From: Terriglobia bacterium
Lineage (GTDB): Bacteria; Acidobacteriota; Terriglobia; Terriglobales; Acidobacteriaceae
DNA length: 64,000 nt
Reading direction: 5' to 3'
Assembly: GCA_020072585.1 (NCBI GenBank)
Contig: JAIQGL010000001.1
Coordinates: 1 to 64,000 of the forward strand
A model generated the notes under the pieces. It worked only from the letters and a program-made list of their open reading frames with translations, did no database searches and was not told where the DNA came from. This document shows positions 9,015 to 18,020 of this stretch, piece after piece (within the stretch, counting starts at the first letter, position 1; each line of letters starts with the position of its first letter). Position numbers and translations under genes: made by a program.

Positions 9015-10021
9015 ATGCAGTCAACCTACATCCCGGATTCAGGCTGATCCTGCCCTATCTCAGACCCATTGAGAATCTGATTCTTGATCCAGAGATCAGC
9101 GAAATCATGCTCAATTCGCCCTCAGACATATTCATTGAGAAGCAGGGAATCATTGAAAAGGTCCAGGGCATCACCATTCCTAACAATCAATTGCGCGTGG
9201 CCGTCCAAAACATCGCCCGCTCACTTGGGGATGACATCTCGGAAGAGAAACCCATCCTCGACTCACGTTTGCCGGACGGCAGCCGCATTGCCGCTGTACT
9301 GCCGCCCTGCAGCATTCATGGAATCACCCTCACCATACGCAAATTCAATACCCGCAGTTTCACCATCGATGACCTCATTCGCATCGGCACAATCACCGAA
9401 CCGATGGCCGCGCTCCTTCAAAATGCCATCATCGAAAGAAAAAACATCCTTATTAGTGGTGGCACAGGTACAGGCAAAACCACCCTACTCAACATTCTGG
9501 CCGACTTCATTCCTGAAGAGGACCGCTTGCTGGTGATTGAGGACACAGCGGAAATTCATATCCGCAAACCCAACCTCGTCCGCTTTGAGGCCCGCCGTCA
9601 GCAGGGACCAAAGATTCCCGCCGTTACAATCCGCGATCTGCTCAAAGCAAGCCTGCGCCACCGGCCTGAACGCACCATCCTCGGAGAGATACGCGGGGAA
9701 GAGGCATTCGATCTCTTGCAGGCGCTCAACACCGGCCACAGCGGTAGTCTTTCCACCATTCACGCCAATTCCGCCGCCCAGGCGCTTTCGCGGTTTGCCA
9801 ATTGTGTCCTGCAAAGCGGAATTGAGCTGCCTTACAGGGCGATTAAAGCCAATATCGCCGACTCGATTCATCTGCTCGTTCATATCGAGCGTCGCTACGC
9901 CCGCCGCTACGTCAACGAGATCCTTGCCATCAAGAGCTTCTCGCCGGCTGACGATACCTATCAACTCGAAACTTTATTCAACCGTAATCAGGACAATTTA
10001 TCCCAGGAGTCAAAGCAATGA
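9011..10021 (+). CDS. VirB11/TrbB-type secretion ATPase
   Basis: The 336-residue protein has an N-terminal domain with EIMLNSPSDIFIEKQGIIEK, then the VirB11/PulE ATPase core. Walker A is GGTGTGKT at residues 150-157. The Asp box (LVIEDTAEI), Walker B (RTILGEIRGEEAFDLLQAL) and His box (STIHANS) are all intact. VirB11 hexamers switch the system between pilus building and substrate transfer. The gene overlaps both neighbours by 4 bp (ATGA on each side), placing it in a tight unit with the small upstream protein and topoisomerase. Confidence 0.92.
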   Translation: MNAVNLHPGFRLILPYLRPIENLILDPEISEIMLNSPSDIFIEKQGIIEKVQGITIPNNQLRVAVQNIARSLGDDISEEKPILDSRLPDGSRIAAVLPPCSIHGITLTIRKFNTRSFTIDDLIRIGTITEPMAALLQNAIIERKNILISGGTGTGKTTLLNILADFIPEEDRLLVIEDTAEIHIRKPNLVRFEARRQQGPKIPAVTIRDLLKASLRHRPERTILGEIRGEEAFDLLQALNTGHSGSLSTIHANSAAQALSRFANCVLQSGIELPYRAIKANIADSIHLLVHIERRYARRYVNEILAIKSFSPADDTYQLETLFNRNQDNLSQESKQ

Positions 10022-12132
10022 TCGTCGTACTCGCAGAAAAACCATCCGTTGCCCGCGACATCGCCGCCGTTCTCGGAGCCAATCAAAAAAAGGACGGCTA
10101 CTTTCAAGGGAACAGCTATCAGGTGACCTACGCCTTCGGCCACCTTGTCACCATTGCCCAACCGGAGGAAATGAATCCCGCGTGGGGGCAGCCTTGGAGG
10201 ATGGACCAACTTCCTATGATCCCCGCTCAATGGAAGTATCAGGTCGCAGACAAAGCCGAAAAACAATTCAAGTGCATCAAAACCTTGTTCCTTCACCCCA
10301 ACACGACCCGCATCGTCTGTGCCACCGACGCCGGACGCGAGGGCCAGCACATCTTTGATCTCATCTATCAATTGACCGGCTCAACCAAACCTGTCGATCG
10401 CCTCTGGATCAGTTCCTTGACTCCGGAAGCCATCCGCGCCGGCTTCCGTGATCTCAAACCTGCCGGCGCCTTTGCAAATCTCTCGGCGGCCGCAGCTTGG
10501 CGGGCTCGCGCTGATTGGCTCGTAGGATTGAGCGCCACCCGCGCCTACACCTTAATCAATGGTCAAACATGCACTGTGGGCCGGGTACAAACGCCGACCC
10601 TGGCCCTTATCGTCAATCGCCAAATCGCAATTGAAAACTTCAAACCTACCCTCTTTTATGAAATCCAAGCGGTCTTCGAACCAGGGTTTACGACCAAATA
10701 CATCACTCCGGGCAATGATCCCCAAACACGCCTCCAAGACCGCGCGATGGCTCAAGTGATTCTGGACCAAATCTCGTCCATCCCAAGCGGCATCGTCGTC
10801 TCAGTTACCACCACAGAGAAAACGACCAAAGCCCCGCCTCTTTTCGACCTGCTCACGCTACAGAAAGAGGCAAACAAGCGATTTGGGTACACCGCACAGG
10901 AAACCCTCGACGTGGCCCAGAGTCTTTACGAGGAATATAAAGTGCTCTCCTACCCCAGAACCGAATCCCGGCATTTGTCCCATGACATGCTCCCGGAACT
11001 CCCGAACATCATTCGCGCTTTGCGAAAAGACCTTCCCACTGAGAGTGCTTTGACGGCGCTTAAGACCGGCCTCAAGCTATCCAAAACTTACGTGGACGAT
11101 ACCAAGCTCACCGACCATCACGCCATCATTCCCACTCACAACGCCGCGCCACCCGACCTGCCAGCAAAGCACCGCAACATTTATGACCTGGTTGCAAGAC
11201 GTTTCTTGAGCATCTTTCTCCCTGCCGAAGTCCGTGACGATACTACCGCCATCATCGAACTCGGGCAGCACTCATTCAGCGCCTTTGGTTCGATCATCAA
11301 GGAATTCGGCTGGACGGTCTTGAACATTCAATCCGAGACAGAGAAAAAGACCAGCGATGACATCGAACCTTTGCCCCCGCTGCGCCAAGGACAAAATGTT
11401 GCCAAACGAGCTGTCCAACTCAAAGAAGGAAAGACCACACCGCCGAAGCCCTATGACGATGCCGGCCTTTTAACCGCTATGAAGAATGCCGGGCAGGAGA
11501 TTGGCGAGGAAGATCTCGCCGCCTACATGAAACAAAGCGGCTTGGGAACCCCGGCGACCCGCGCCACTATCATCGAAAAACTACTTGCGATTGGCTATGT
11601 CGAGCGTAGAAAGAAATGTCTCTTCCCCACAGAGAAGGGAAAAGCCCTCATCAATCAGGTTCATCCCACGCTGAAAGATGTAGCTCTCACTGCCTCTTGG
11701 GAACAGCAGTTGGCCAACATCCAGGACGGGACCACGCCTACCGAGGTCTTTGCAGCCGCAATCACTCAATTCATCCAGCATATCTTTCCCGAGATCATCG
11801 CTACGCGGCCAGCAATGGCTGCCCTCTCCAACCCTAACGTTTACGGGCCTTGTCCGAAATGCAAAACCGGCACAGTACGCAAGACCATCAAGGGCGCCGG
11901 TTGCTCTCGCTTCAAGGAGGGTTGCAACTTCTCCATTTGGGGTCAGATCAATGGCAAGAAGCTTACCGATGAGCACATCCGCCAGCTTGCGACCAAAGGC
12001 CGCACTGGACTTATCAAAGGGTTCAAGAAGAAAGATGGAAGCGCAACCTACGATGCCTGCCTTGTGCTAACGAATGATTTCACAATCCGTCTAGAATTCG
12101 AGAGCCACGCCAGGGCAGTAAAAACGGCATGA
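10018..12132 (+). CDS. topB: DNA topoisomerase III (type IA), ICE-borne
   Basis: The 704-residue protein opens with MIVVLAEKPSVARDIAAVLG, the Toprim beta strand with the catalytic glutamate. It then has ATDAGREGQ, the Toprim DxD-like motif region, and the active-site segment SYPRTESR with Tyr312. The end carries a Cys-rich topoisomerase zinc-finger section (CPKCKTG...CSRFKEGC) and a TopB-type tail. Type IA enzymes relax single-stranded negative supercoils and are common on conjugative elements, where they help resolve transferred DNA. It overlaps the VirB11 gene by 4 bp. Length fits TopB with a zinc domain. Confidence 0.93.
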   Translation: MIVVLAEKPSVARDIAAVLGANQKKDGYFQGNSYQVTYAFGHLVTIAQPEEMNPAWGQPWRMDQLPMIPAQWKYQVADKAEKQFKCIKTLFLHPNTTRIVCATDAGREGQHIFDLIYQLTGSTKPVDRLWISSLTPEAIRAGFRDLKPAGAFANLSAAAAWRARADWLVGLSATRAYTLINGQTCTVGRVQTPTLALIVNRQIAIENFKPTLFYEIQAVFEPGFTTKYITPGNDPQTRLQDRAMAQVILDQISSIPSGIVVSVTTTEKTTKAPPLFDLLTLQKEANKRFGYTAQETLDVAQSLYEEYKVLSYPRTESRHLSHDMLPELPNIIRALRKDLPTESALTALKTGLKLSKTYVDDTKLTDHHAIIPTHNAAPPDLPAKHRNIYDLVARRFLSIFLPAEVRDDTTAIIELGQHSFSAFGSIIKEFGWTVLNIQSETEKKTSDDIEPLPPLRQGQNVAKRAVQLKEGKTTPPKPYDDAGLLTAMKNAGQEIGEEDLAAYMKQSGLGTPATRATIIEKLLAIGYVERRKKCLFPTEKGKALINQVHPTLKDVALTASWEQQLANIQDGTTPTEVFAAAITQFIQHIFPEIIATRPAMAALSNPNVYGPCPKCKTGTVRKTIKGAGCSRFKEGCNFSIWGQINGKKLTDEHIRQLATKGRTGLIKGFKKKDGSATYDACLVLTNDFTIRLEFESHARAVKTA

Positions 12133-12223
12133 TTCAAAACTCATTCATTTTTTCGTGGACCCGGTTGCATTGCAATATTCCTGCTCCCGGTCTTCGGATG
12201 AACTCTCAAGACAGAGGCACTAT

Positions 12224-12481
12224 ATGCATCATACGAACTTGCACAATCTTACTCCGATCGAATGGATTATCGCGATTGCTGCTTTATTTTTGGTCTTATA
12301 CATATACTTCTTGCCCACCATCATTGCCATCAGAAAAAACAGCCCATATAAGGCCGCTGCTATCATCGTCAATATCTTGTTCGGCGTTACGCTTCTCGGT
12401 TGGATTATTGCCTTGGTTCTTGCCAGCAAACAGCCGCAGCAGGTAGTCGTTGTCTACAATACTCCGCCACCCCCGCGCTGA
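12224..12481 (+). CDS. Superinfection-immunity-type small membrane protein
   Basis: From ATG 12224 the product has 85 residues; frames starting earlier overlap the topoisomerase end. Two membrane helices frame the signature LYIYFLPTIIAIRKNSPYK and ILFGVTLLGWIIALVLA. This is the pattern of the T4 Imm / superinfection immunity family (two helices, PxxIA motif, GWI). T4 Imm blocks DNA entry of related phages; in an ICE such a protein could act in entry exclusion or antiphage defence. The tail ends with a run of prolines. The role in this host is inference. Confidence 0.65.
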   Translation: MHHTNLHNLTPIEWIIAIAALFLVLYIYFLPTIIAIRKNSPYKAAAIIVNILFGVTLLGWIIALVLASKQPQQVVVVYNTPPPPR

Positions 12482-12659
12482 TGGCTCAATTGTAATTTCA
12501 GCTAAAGGACTCAAAAGCTAGACTCGCATACGCGCCATTCGATCCAATGTGCCCCGGCAGTGAAGCATCACAGACGGATCAATTAGCGGGAGCCGGGCAG
12601 AAGATCACCGGCTCTGGGTCAGCGGAAATCGGCAGACCATTATAAAATCGGGTCTTATC

Positions 12660-12923
12660 ATGAAAGTCGAAATCAATGAAATACGGCTCCGGTTTGACTT
12701 GAGCAAAAGAGAGTCAAAGGCCATTGAAGATGCCATGTGGCATGAGCTAAAAAATCCAGACAAACAAAAATGGTTTAAGGGAAGCAATAATCGTTTGCAT
12801 CGCATTATTACTGGCATCCAGACAACTCGCAAAAAACGCGGATTGCATCCATTGGAACACGATAAGCTTCTGAGCGAGGCCAACGCGATGCTGCGCACAC
12901 TAGTAGCAGACAGTTCGCAATAA
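12660..12923 (+). CDS. Hypothetical small basic protein
   Basis: The 87-residue protein is not recognised. It is rich in lysine and arginine, predicted to be mainly helical, and contains WHELKNPDKQKWFKGSNN near the middle. No signal peptide or membrane segment is seen. It lies alone between the immunity-type membrane protein and a minus-strand block. Amino-acid composition is natural, and the opposite frame is poorer, so I keep it as a probable gene of unknown role. Confidence 0.45.
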   Translation: MKVEINEIRLRFDLSKRESKAIEDAMWHELKNPDKQKWFKGSNNRLHRIITGIQTTRKKRGLHPLEHDKLLSEANAMLRTLVADSSQ

Positions 12924-12980
12924 ACCTGCGCCGTGACATCTCACGCCAATATTTGATCTCGAAAGCCTTCGCAGGTCGGC

Positions 12981-13301
12981 TTATAAAAAGCTGAGCGCCG
13001 CACTGATGGCCCCTAGAAGCGCCGCAATTGCACTCCAAATTGCCGCTTTTTTGTTTAACCGAGATGTCTCATACAAGGCCGACTGTATGCCGATAATGTC
13101 TACTTTTGTCCCCAGGATGTGCATTTCAGGGTTGTCGCCAATTGCCGCCACAGGCGGAACTGTCCTCTCGGGGGTTGGACGACTTGAGAGATACCAGTAC
13201 ACCGCTGCCACAAAAGCTGAAATAGCTGTGCCGATAGAACAGGTCACATATGCGACTCGAATGGAAATCATCGGTTTGTCTTCGGAGATGTCATACCGCA
13301 T
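12981..13301 (-). CDS. Hypothetical protein with two membrane helices
   Basis: The 106-residue protein has a membrane helix near residues 17-38 and a second at the C-terminus (about 88-105), flanking a hydrophilic segment with IIGIQSALYETSRLNKKAA. The first ATG (13301) has AGAAGA just upstream; a second in-frame ATG at 13271 is possible. This helix-linker-helix design is common among small bacterial membrane proteins of unknown function. It reads in the same direction as the two larger membrane-protein genes to its right and may be co-expressed. Confidence 0.5.
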   Translation of the reverse strand: MRYDISEDKPMISIRVAYVTCSIGTAISAFVAAVYWYLSSRPTPERTVPPVAAIGDNPEMHILGTKVDIIGIQSALYETSRLNKKAAIWSAIAALLGAISAALSFL

Positions 13302-13392
13302 TCTTCTCAGAATGTGGAGAGAAAACCCTCAACGTTAAGATTAGTTTCTTTGCATTCCGAAGAAAACTTCCCAGGTACGCGCAGCCCATCAA

Positions 13393-14013
13393 TTATGCAG
13401 GATCGGGATCTGATTGACCACCGTCGATTAGCCGCCACTCGGTAAGGCCCAATCTCTCCAATAGCATGTCCTTGAGCCATCTCCCTTCGACTTCTGACAA
13501 AGCAAGCATCCCTTCCTCTAGGTCTTTGTAATGCACCAGCAGAGTCAGGAACATGCTCCGATCAATCTTCAATCCCAATGCGCTCCGCAACCACAGAGTC
13601 ACTTGCCAACGAACCTGCTGCCACCTTAATTCTGTGGCCTCATCAATCAACGCCACGATAGCCGTTTCCTGCGGGTCATACTTCAGCCCGCGCTTACTTT
13701 CTTTAATCTTCAGCCCCTCGAAGCGGAGAGCCTGAAGAAATAACGTTGTATTGTTCGTTTCACCACGGAGGTATCCCCAATTAACTTTCAACTGCTGCCG
13801 GCGCGCCTTTCGCCCCAATCGATCTTCAATCGGCTCCTCATCATCAAGCTGCTTGTTGTAATCCAGGACGAGATGCGCCCGCGCGGGCACCACTTTCGTG
13901 ATAATACAGCCCCAGACGAGGGGTGAAGGATATTGGATCTTCTTTATAAGCACTAATACGGAAATCAGGACAATAGCCAGTATTACGGGCAGGATCGCAA
14001 ACAGACTTAGCAT
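13393..14013 (-). CDS. Hypothetical membrane-anchored protein
   Basis: The 206-residue product has an N-terminal membrane anchor (residues 3-26) and a cytosolic body with charged helices and a conserved-looking LRWQQVRWQVTLWLRSALG segment. I do not recognise a domain. Its start lies 15 bp after the stop of the next upstream gene (14029-14778), so the two form a unit. The C-terminus is acidic (GGQSDPDPA). The three minus-strand genes here are probably one cargo operon together with the small secreted protein at 14801-14968. Confidence 0.55.
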   Translation of the reverse strand: MLSLFAILPVILAIVLISVLVLIKKIQYPSPLVWGCIITKVVPARAHLVLDYNKQLDDEEPIEDRLGRKARRQQLKVNWGYLRGETNNTTLFLQALRFEGLKIKESKRGLKYDPQETAIVALIDEATELRWQQVRWQVTLWLRSALGLKIDRSMFLTLLVHYKDLEEGMLALSEVEGRWLKDMLLERLGLTEWRLIDGGQSDPDPA

Positions 14014-14028
14014 TGACTTTTGCCTTTC

Positions 14029-14778
14029 TTACAGTTGCTCACCGGAAGCCCGGTAACGCCGCAACGCCTTCCGAATTTCATCAGGCCCCATTCCCAACTC
14101 TTCGAACCCGAACTGTCTTAGCGGACGCGAGAAAACATAAATCCACCAGAACACAGCTACAAAGTATCCCACAGAGGGAATGTGTTTGATCAAGAAAATG
14201 TATTTCATGCCAAACAAGGAAAAACTGCCGAAGTACAGCAAAAAAGCACCTGCCGCTATGCCAAAGCCAGTTACAACGGCATCCTCCCGCGTAACACCTT
14301 CTCTCATCAGAAAGGTTAGCACTACCGTCAAAAGGGTAATCCCAAGAAAGCCCCATCGAAAAAGAAACTCAGCACCAAACACAAAGTTGTAGAGCCGGCT
14401 CACTTGAAGGGGAGGAGCGTACACGGCCTTCCATGCCGAGTAAGCTACCACCCCGACAATCACAATCCAAACCGACCAACGGAATCCAGGCTTGCGAGTG
14501 AAACCCTGAAAAATGCGCAGAAAACTCTCGCGCACAGCCGCGACGATCAAGGCGATCTCGGCTGCGTCTATCCACCAATAAGCGTTGTAATACAAGCGAT
14601 GGCTGAACAGCCAAAACGCGAACTGGACCAAAGTTATCAAGCATTCCCACCACAGGTAAAAGACAAACCACGGCAACTGCTTCCTGACGCCTTGGCGGTG
14701 GACGATCATCAGGAGCCAGAAATAGGCTACGAAGCCAAAAATGAAGGTCGCAATTTGCATAAGAAAACCCGTACCCAA
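14029..14778 (-). CDS. Polytopic membrane protein, about seven helices
   Basis: This 249-residue protein is very hydrophobic, with roughly seven membrane helices spread over residues 5-225 and a short cytosolic tail ending RKALRRYRASGEQL. Aromatic residues are abundant (FYLWWECL, YWWIDAAE). No catalytic signature is visible. The topology resembles small seven-helix sensor-like or uncharacterised acidobacterial membrane proteins. It is followed closely by the anchored protein at 13393-14013 and preceded by a small secreted protein, so a sensing or signalling unit is conceivable but unproven. Confidence 0.55.
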   Translation of the reverse strand: MGTGFLMQIATFIFGFVAYFWLLMIVHRQGVRKQLPWFVFYLWWECLITLVQFAFWLFSHRLYYNAYWWIDAAEIALIVAAVRESFLRIFQGFTRKPGFRWSVWIVIVGVVAYSAWKAVYAPPLQVSRLYNFVFGAEFLFRWGFLGITLLTVVLTFLMREGVTREDAVVTGFGIAAGAFLLYFGSFSLFGMKYIFLIKHIPSVGYFVAVFWWIYVFSRPLRQFGFEELGMGPDEIRKALRRYRASGEQL

Positions 14779-14800
14779 GGGTACAGAATTTTCTCATGGT

Positions 14801-14968
14801 TCAACGCACGGAGCAGACTCCAGGACACGCAGGCCCAGGCCCTGCCTGTGGTGCATCTATTGGTCCTGCCTTAACCAATGCAAACTGCCCCATTGATACG
14901 GCGCTTGGAAAGCTGAGCATCGCCGCAACCACAGTTGACATCATTACAATTTGGATTCTCGTTTTCAT
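14801..14968 (-). CDS. Small secreted protein or peptide precursor
   Basis: From ATG 14968 (preceded by GGAGATGAG) the product has only 55 residues. It has a typical signal peptide (MKTRIQ, hydrophobic core to about residue 25) and a short mature part rich in Gly/Pro that ends CPGVCSVR with two cysteines. It lies 22 bp before the seven-helix protein in the same direction. A secreted peptide beside a polytopic membrane protein could be a signal-receptor pair; this is inference. Small size makes the call moderate. Confidence 0.5.
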   Translation of the reverse strand: MKTRIQIVMMSTVVAAMLSFPSAVSMGQFALVKAGPIDAPQAGPGPACPGVCSVR

Positions 14969-15499
14969 CTCATCTCCTAGAATTCCCGATTTGGGACAAG
15001 CCTTTTTTGAGTTACCGAAGCTTCTTGACATCTGTAAACCTATTTCCTAATATCCATACAGACAAAGAACCGCGGCTCAGGCCAGGTCGCCCATTTGGAA
15101 GCCTGATCCCAAACCTTAAGAAACCAACCCCGGAATCAGGAGAAGGCGAACCCCGGGCCTCTGCGGTCTCGACAACTCTTGGCCGAGATTGGGACCGCAG
15201 ACCTGGGCGCATGATCGAATGCTTCGACCTTATCCCGATCTTCCGGTTGTGTTACCGCTGAGTCTCTGGACGAGCATATCGCGAGCCGCGACCGAGGGCC
15301 TCAGCTCCTTTAAGTAGGGCAAATGTTAGCACTGCACGCAAAAAATGTATCCGAAGACTTCAGCGCATTTTACCCCCCAAACACTTTCCTTTTCTTTCTT
15401 GACATTCAGTCTTTACCGCATAGTAATATGCTCGGTTTGCACCTACCTGCCTCTGGCGCGTTTTCACGCTAGCAGGCGCATTGAAAGCGCTCTTCCGGA
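14969..15499. other. Intergenic region upstream of ADOP permease
   Basis: No gene is supported here. The left 100 bases serve the divergent minus-strand operon. CTGCGGTC at 15161-15168 pairs with GACCGCAG at 15193-15200, forming a hairpin with a 24-base loop. A sigma-70-like promoter candidate is at 15399-15427 and would drive the permease gene to the right. Confidence 0.6.
15399..15427 (+). promoter_or_regulatory. Candidate promoter for the ADOP permease gene
   Basis: A perfect TTGACA lies at 15399-15404, followed by 16-17 bases and TAGTAAT at 15421-15427. The start codon of the permease is 73 bp downstream. The -10 match is only moderate, so this is a sequence-based suggestion. Confidence 0.4.
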
Positions 15500-17920
15500 A
15501 TGCATTCCTTGATCCAAGACCTCCAGTTCACGTTGCGGCTCATCCGCAAGCGGGCGGGAATGACCATTCTAGTACTCGCCGCCTTGGGGCTCGGCATCGG
15601 TCTAAATAGCGCAATATTCAGCGCGGTCAACGCCATCATTCTGCGCCCCCTCCCAATACATGAGCCAGACCGTGTCGTATGGCTTCATTCCCGAGTGAAT
15701 CGAACAGGCGGACAGCTCGGGACTTCTTATGCCGATTTCCTGGATTGGAAAGCGCAGAGCCACCTGTTTGAAAGCATGGCTGCGATGTATTTCTTCTCCG
15801 CGACCTTGAGCGGGCAAGGGCCTCCCGAACATATTAAGGTTGTAGGAATTTCCGCATCAGGATTTGATGTCTGGGGAATTCAAACCGCCTCTGGCCGGAA
15901 TTTCACCAACGCCGATGATGAACCCGGCGCCCACGGCGTCGTGATCCTGACATACGCATTCTGGCAGCACCAGTTCGGTGGCGATCCGTCCATCCTGGGA
16001 AAGGATCTGGTATTAGACGACCGCCAATACACAGTTATCGGCATCCTGCAGCCCACTCCCATCAATGTCCTTACGTACTCCGATGTCTATGTAACCAATG
16101 GCCCCTTGCTCAACCAGCCCCATATCATGGAGAGAGACACCCGCTGGTTTTTTCCGCTTGGGCGCATGAAACCCCATGTAAGCGTTGCGCAAGCCCAAGC
16201 AGAGATGGACACGATCGCAAGCCGGCTGGCCTCTCAATATCCTGCAACAACTAAAGACATGGGTATCAGAGTTGAGAGTATGACTGAAAACCTTATCTCT
16301 GGTAGCGGCAAGCCCCTGCTCCTTCTCATTCTTGCTTCCAGCCTCATTTTTCTGCTCGCCATCCTGAACGTCATGACAATATTCCTGGCTGCTGCCCTCG
16401 AACGTGCCCAAGAATTAAGTGTTCGATTGGCCTTAGGCTCTCCACGGTCAATCCTGTTGCGGCAACTCTTCCTGCAAGCCCTGATGTTCGCAATTGTTGG
16501 AGCAGGACTCGGTTTACTTTTCGCCAAATTGGAACTCGTGTACTTTCTCGACCGTTTCCCGAATGCCGCTCAAAGATTTCACGAGACCAACATCGATCTC
16601 AGAGTTATCGCCGTCACGCTAGCAATGACGTTGTGCACCACCCTGGCCAGCACTCTTGTTCCGGCTCTCTATGCTTTCCGGCTCAAAATCGGCAACGAAC
16701 TCAGAGGCGAGCCTGGTTCCTCGAACAGGCGTCGGTCTCTCCCACGCGGCATCCTGATCTTAAGCGAGGTTGCCTTCGCCTCCGGATTGGCGTTAGTTGC
16801 TGGATTGCTTATCAAGAGTCTTTACGAAGTGCAAAAAGTTGATCTGGGATTCAATCCACACAATGTCTTTTCCTTTCAAATCACGCCGCCACTCAACCGC
16901 TACAAAGAACCCGAGAAACAAATGGGTCTCTATAAAGCAGCAGTTGAGAAACTCGGCAGCCTGCCCGCAATGCAATCAGTCAGTGGGATTTCGAGCCTGC
17001 CCCTAACGAGCCAAGCCTTGGTCAACAGCGTGGATACAGATTCACAATCCCCGCTTTTTGGGAAACCACTGCTCGTGGAAGAAGAATCCATCTTGCCAGG
17101 TTTTTTTCAGGTGATGCGGCTTCCCGTTCTTGAAGGACGCGATTTTACAAATGCTGATCGCCAGGGCACTTCGCCAGTCGTAGTTGTGGACGATGTTCTC
17201 GCGGCCAAACTCTGGCCCGGCCAAAGCCCTCTGGGAAAACATCTGCGCATGGCACTCTTCACTGGCGAGCAAGGTCCATGGCGCGAAGTTATTGGCGTGG
17301 TGAAAGAAATCAAACACTTTGGACCAGAGCGCCAGGTCAAATGGATGCAGGTCTACGTTCCCCAGTATCAGGATCCATCGCCGGCCCTTTCCTTTGTTGT
17401 CAACACCACTCTCTCAAGTGATGCGGCCAAGAATGCCGCCTTAAAGGCACTCCAAGAGGTGGACAGAGACCTTCCAGTGGAGAGCTTCGAGACTCTGGAC
17501 GGCTACTTGAACAGAAATTATCTCAGTGGACGCCATGCAAGCTTAGCGCTTCTAACCGCCTTCGCCGGTATCGGAATTCTCTCAGCTGTCTTTGGCATCT
17601 ATGGGGTTGTGGCAAATGCAGTCACACAAAGACGCCGCGAAATCGCCATCCGCATGGCACTCGGAGCAACGCCTATTCGGACAGCCTTTCTCATCAGCCG
17701 ACTTGGTCTCTTCGCCACTATAGGCGGCGTCCTCATCGGATCAGTCATCGTGATCAGCCTGAGCCGAGTTCTATCTTCGATGCTCTACGGCGTTACGGCA
17801 TTAGATCCTACGATTTATGTACTTAGCGCCACTCTCGTCATTCTCTTGGCAATCATCGCCAGCATCGTTCCGCTTATGCCCCTATTTCGGTTCGATATCC
17901 AACAGATTCTGCGGCAATAA
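15500..17920 (+). CDS. ADOP-type ABC transporter permease (MacB/FtsX-like, duplicated)
   Basis: The 806-residue membrane protein begins LQFTLRLIRKRAGMTI, the usual opening of acidobacterial duplicated orphan permeases. It has two halves, each with a MacB periplasmic core-like domain and FtsX helices; the two FtsX blocks lie at about residues 275-395 and 680-800. The first helix reads LGLGIGLNSAIFSAVN. No ATP-binding partner is encoded nearby, as is typical of these orphan permeases. They are thought to act in envelope transport or mechanotransmission like MacB. Placement within ICE cargo is unusual. A plausible promoter precedes it. Confidence 0.88.
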   Translation: MHSLIQDLQFTLRLIRKRAGMTILVLAALGLGIGLNSAIFSAVNAIILRPLPIHEPDRVVWLHSRVNRTGGQLGTSYADFLDWKAQSHLFESMAAMYFFSATLSGQGPPEHIKVVGISASGFDVWGIQTASGRNFTNADDEPGAHGVVILTYAFWQHQFGGDPSILGKDLVLDDRQYTVIGILQPTPINVLTYSDVYVTNGPLLNQPHIMERDTRWFFPLGRMKPHVSVAQAQAEMDTIASRLASQYPATTKDMGIRVESMTENLISGSGKPLLLLILASSLIFLLAILNVMTIFLAAALERAQELSVRLALGSPRSILLRQLFLQALMFAIVGAGLGLLFAKLELVYFLDRFPNAAQRFHETNIDLRVIAVTLAMTLCTTLASTLVPALYAFRLKIGNELRGEPGSSNRRRSLPRGILILSEVAFASGLALVAGLLIKSLYEVQKVDLGFNPHNVFSFQITPPLNRYKEPEKQMGLYKAAVEKLGSLPAMQSVSGISSLPLTSQALVNSVDTDSQSPLFGKPLLVEEESILPGFFQVMRLPVLEGRDFTNADRQGTSPVVVVDDVLAAKLWPGQSPLGKHLRMALFTGEQGPWREVIGVVKEIKHFGPERQVKWMQVYVPQYQDPSPALSFVVNTTLSSDAAKNAALKALQEVDRDLPVESFETLDGYLNRNYLSGRHASLALLTAFAGIGILSAVFGIYGVVANAVTQRRREIAIRMALGATPIRTAFLISRLGLFATIGGVLIGSVIVISLSRVLSSMLYGVTALDPTIYVLSATLVILLAIIASIVPLMPLFRFDIQQILRQ

Positions 17921-18020
17921 TGTCATTGATTTGGTCTGTACACGTATCTTATGATTCGGTGTCAGATCAACTTTAAAAATCCTTAGTACTTACCCCGTGC
18001 TAAAAACACCCAAACGGCCA

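Noticed and set aside
12129-12446. 105-codon frame overlapping the topoisomerase stop by ATGA
   Set aside because: It is an off-frame shadow of the superinfection-immunity-type gene, which has clear membrane helices and the family signature.
13006-13338. 110-codon + frame
   Set aside because: It is opposite the minus-strand two-helix protein, which has the more natural composition and a ribosome-like site.
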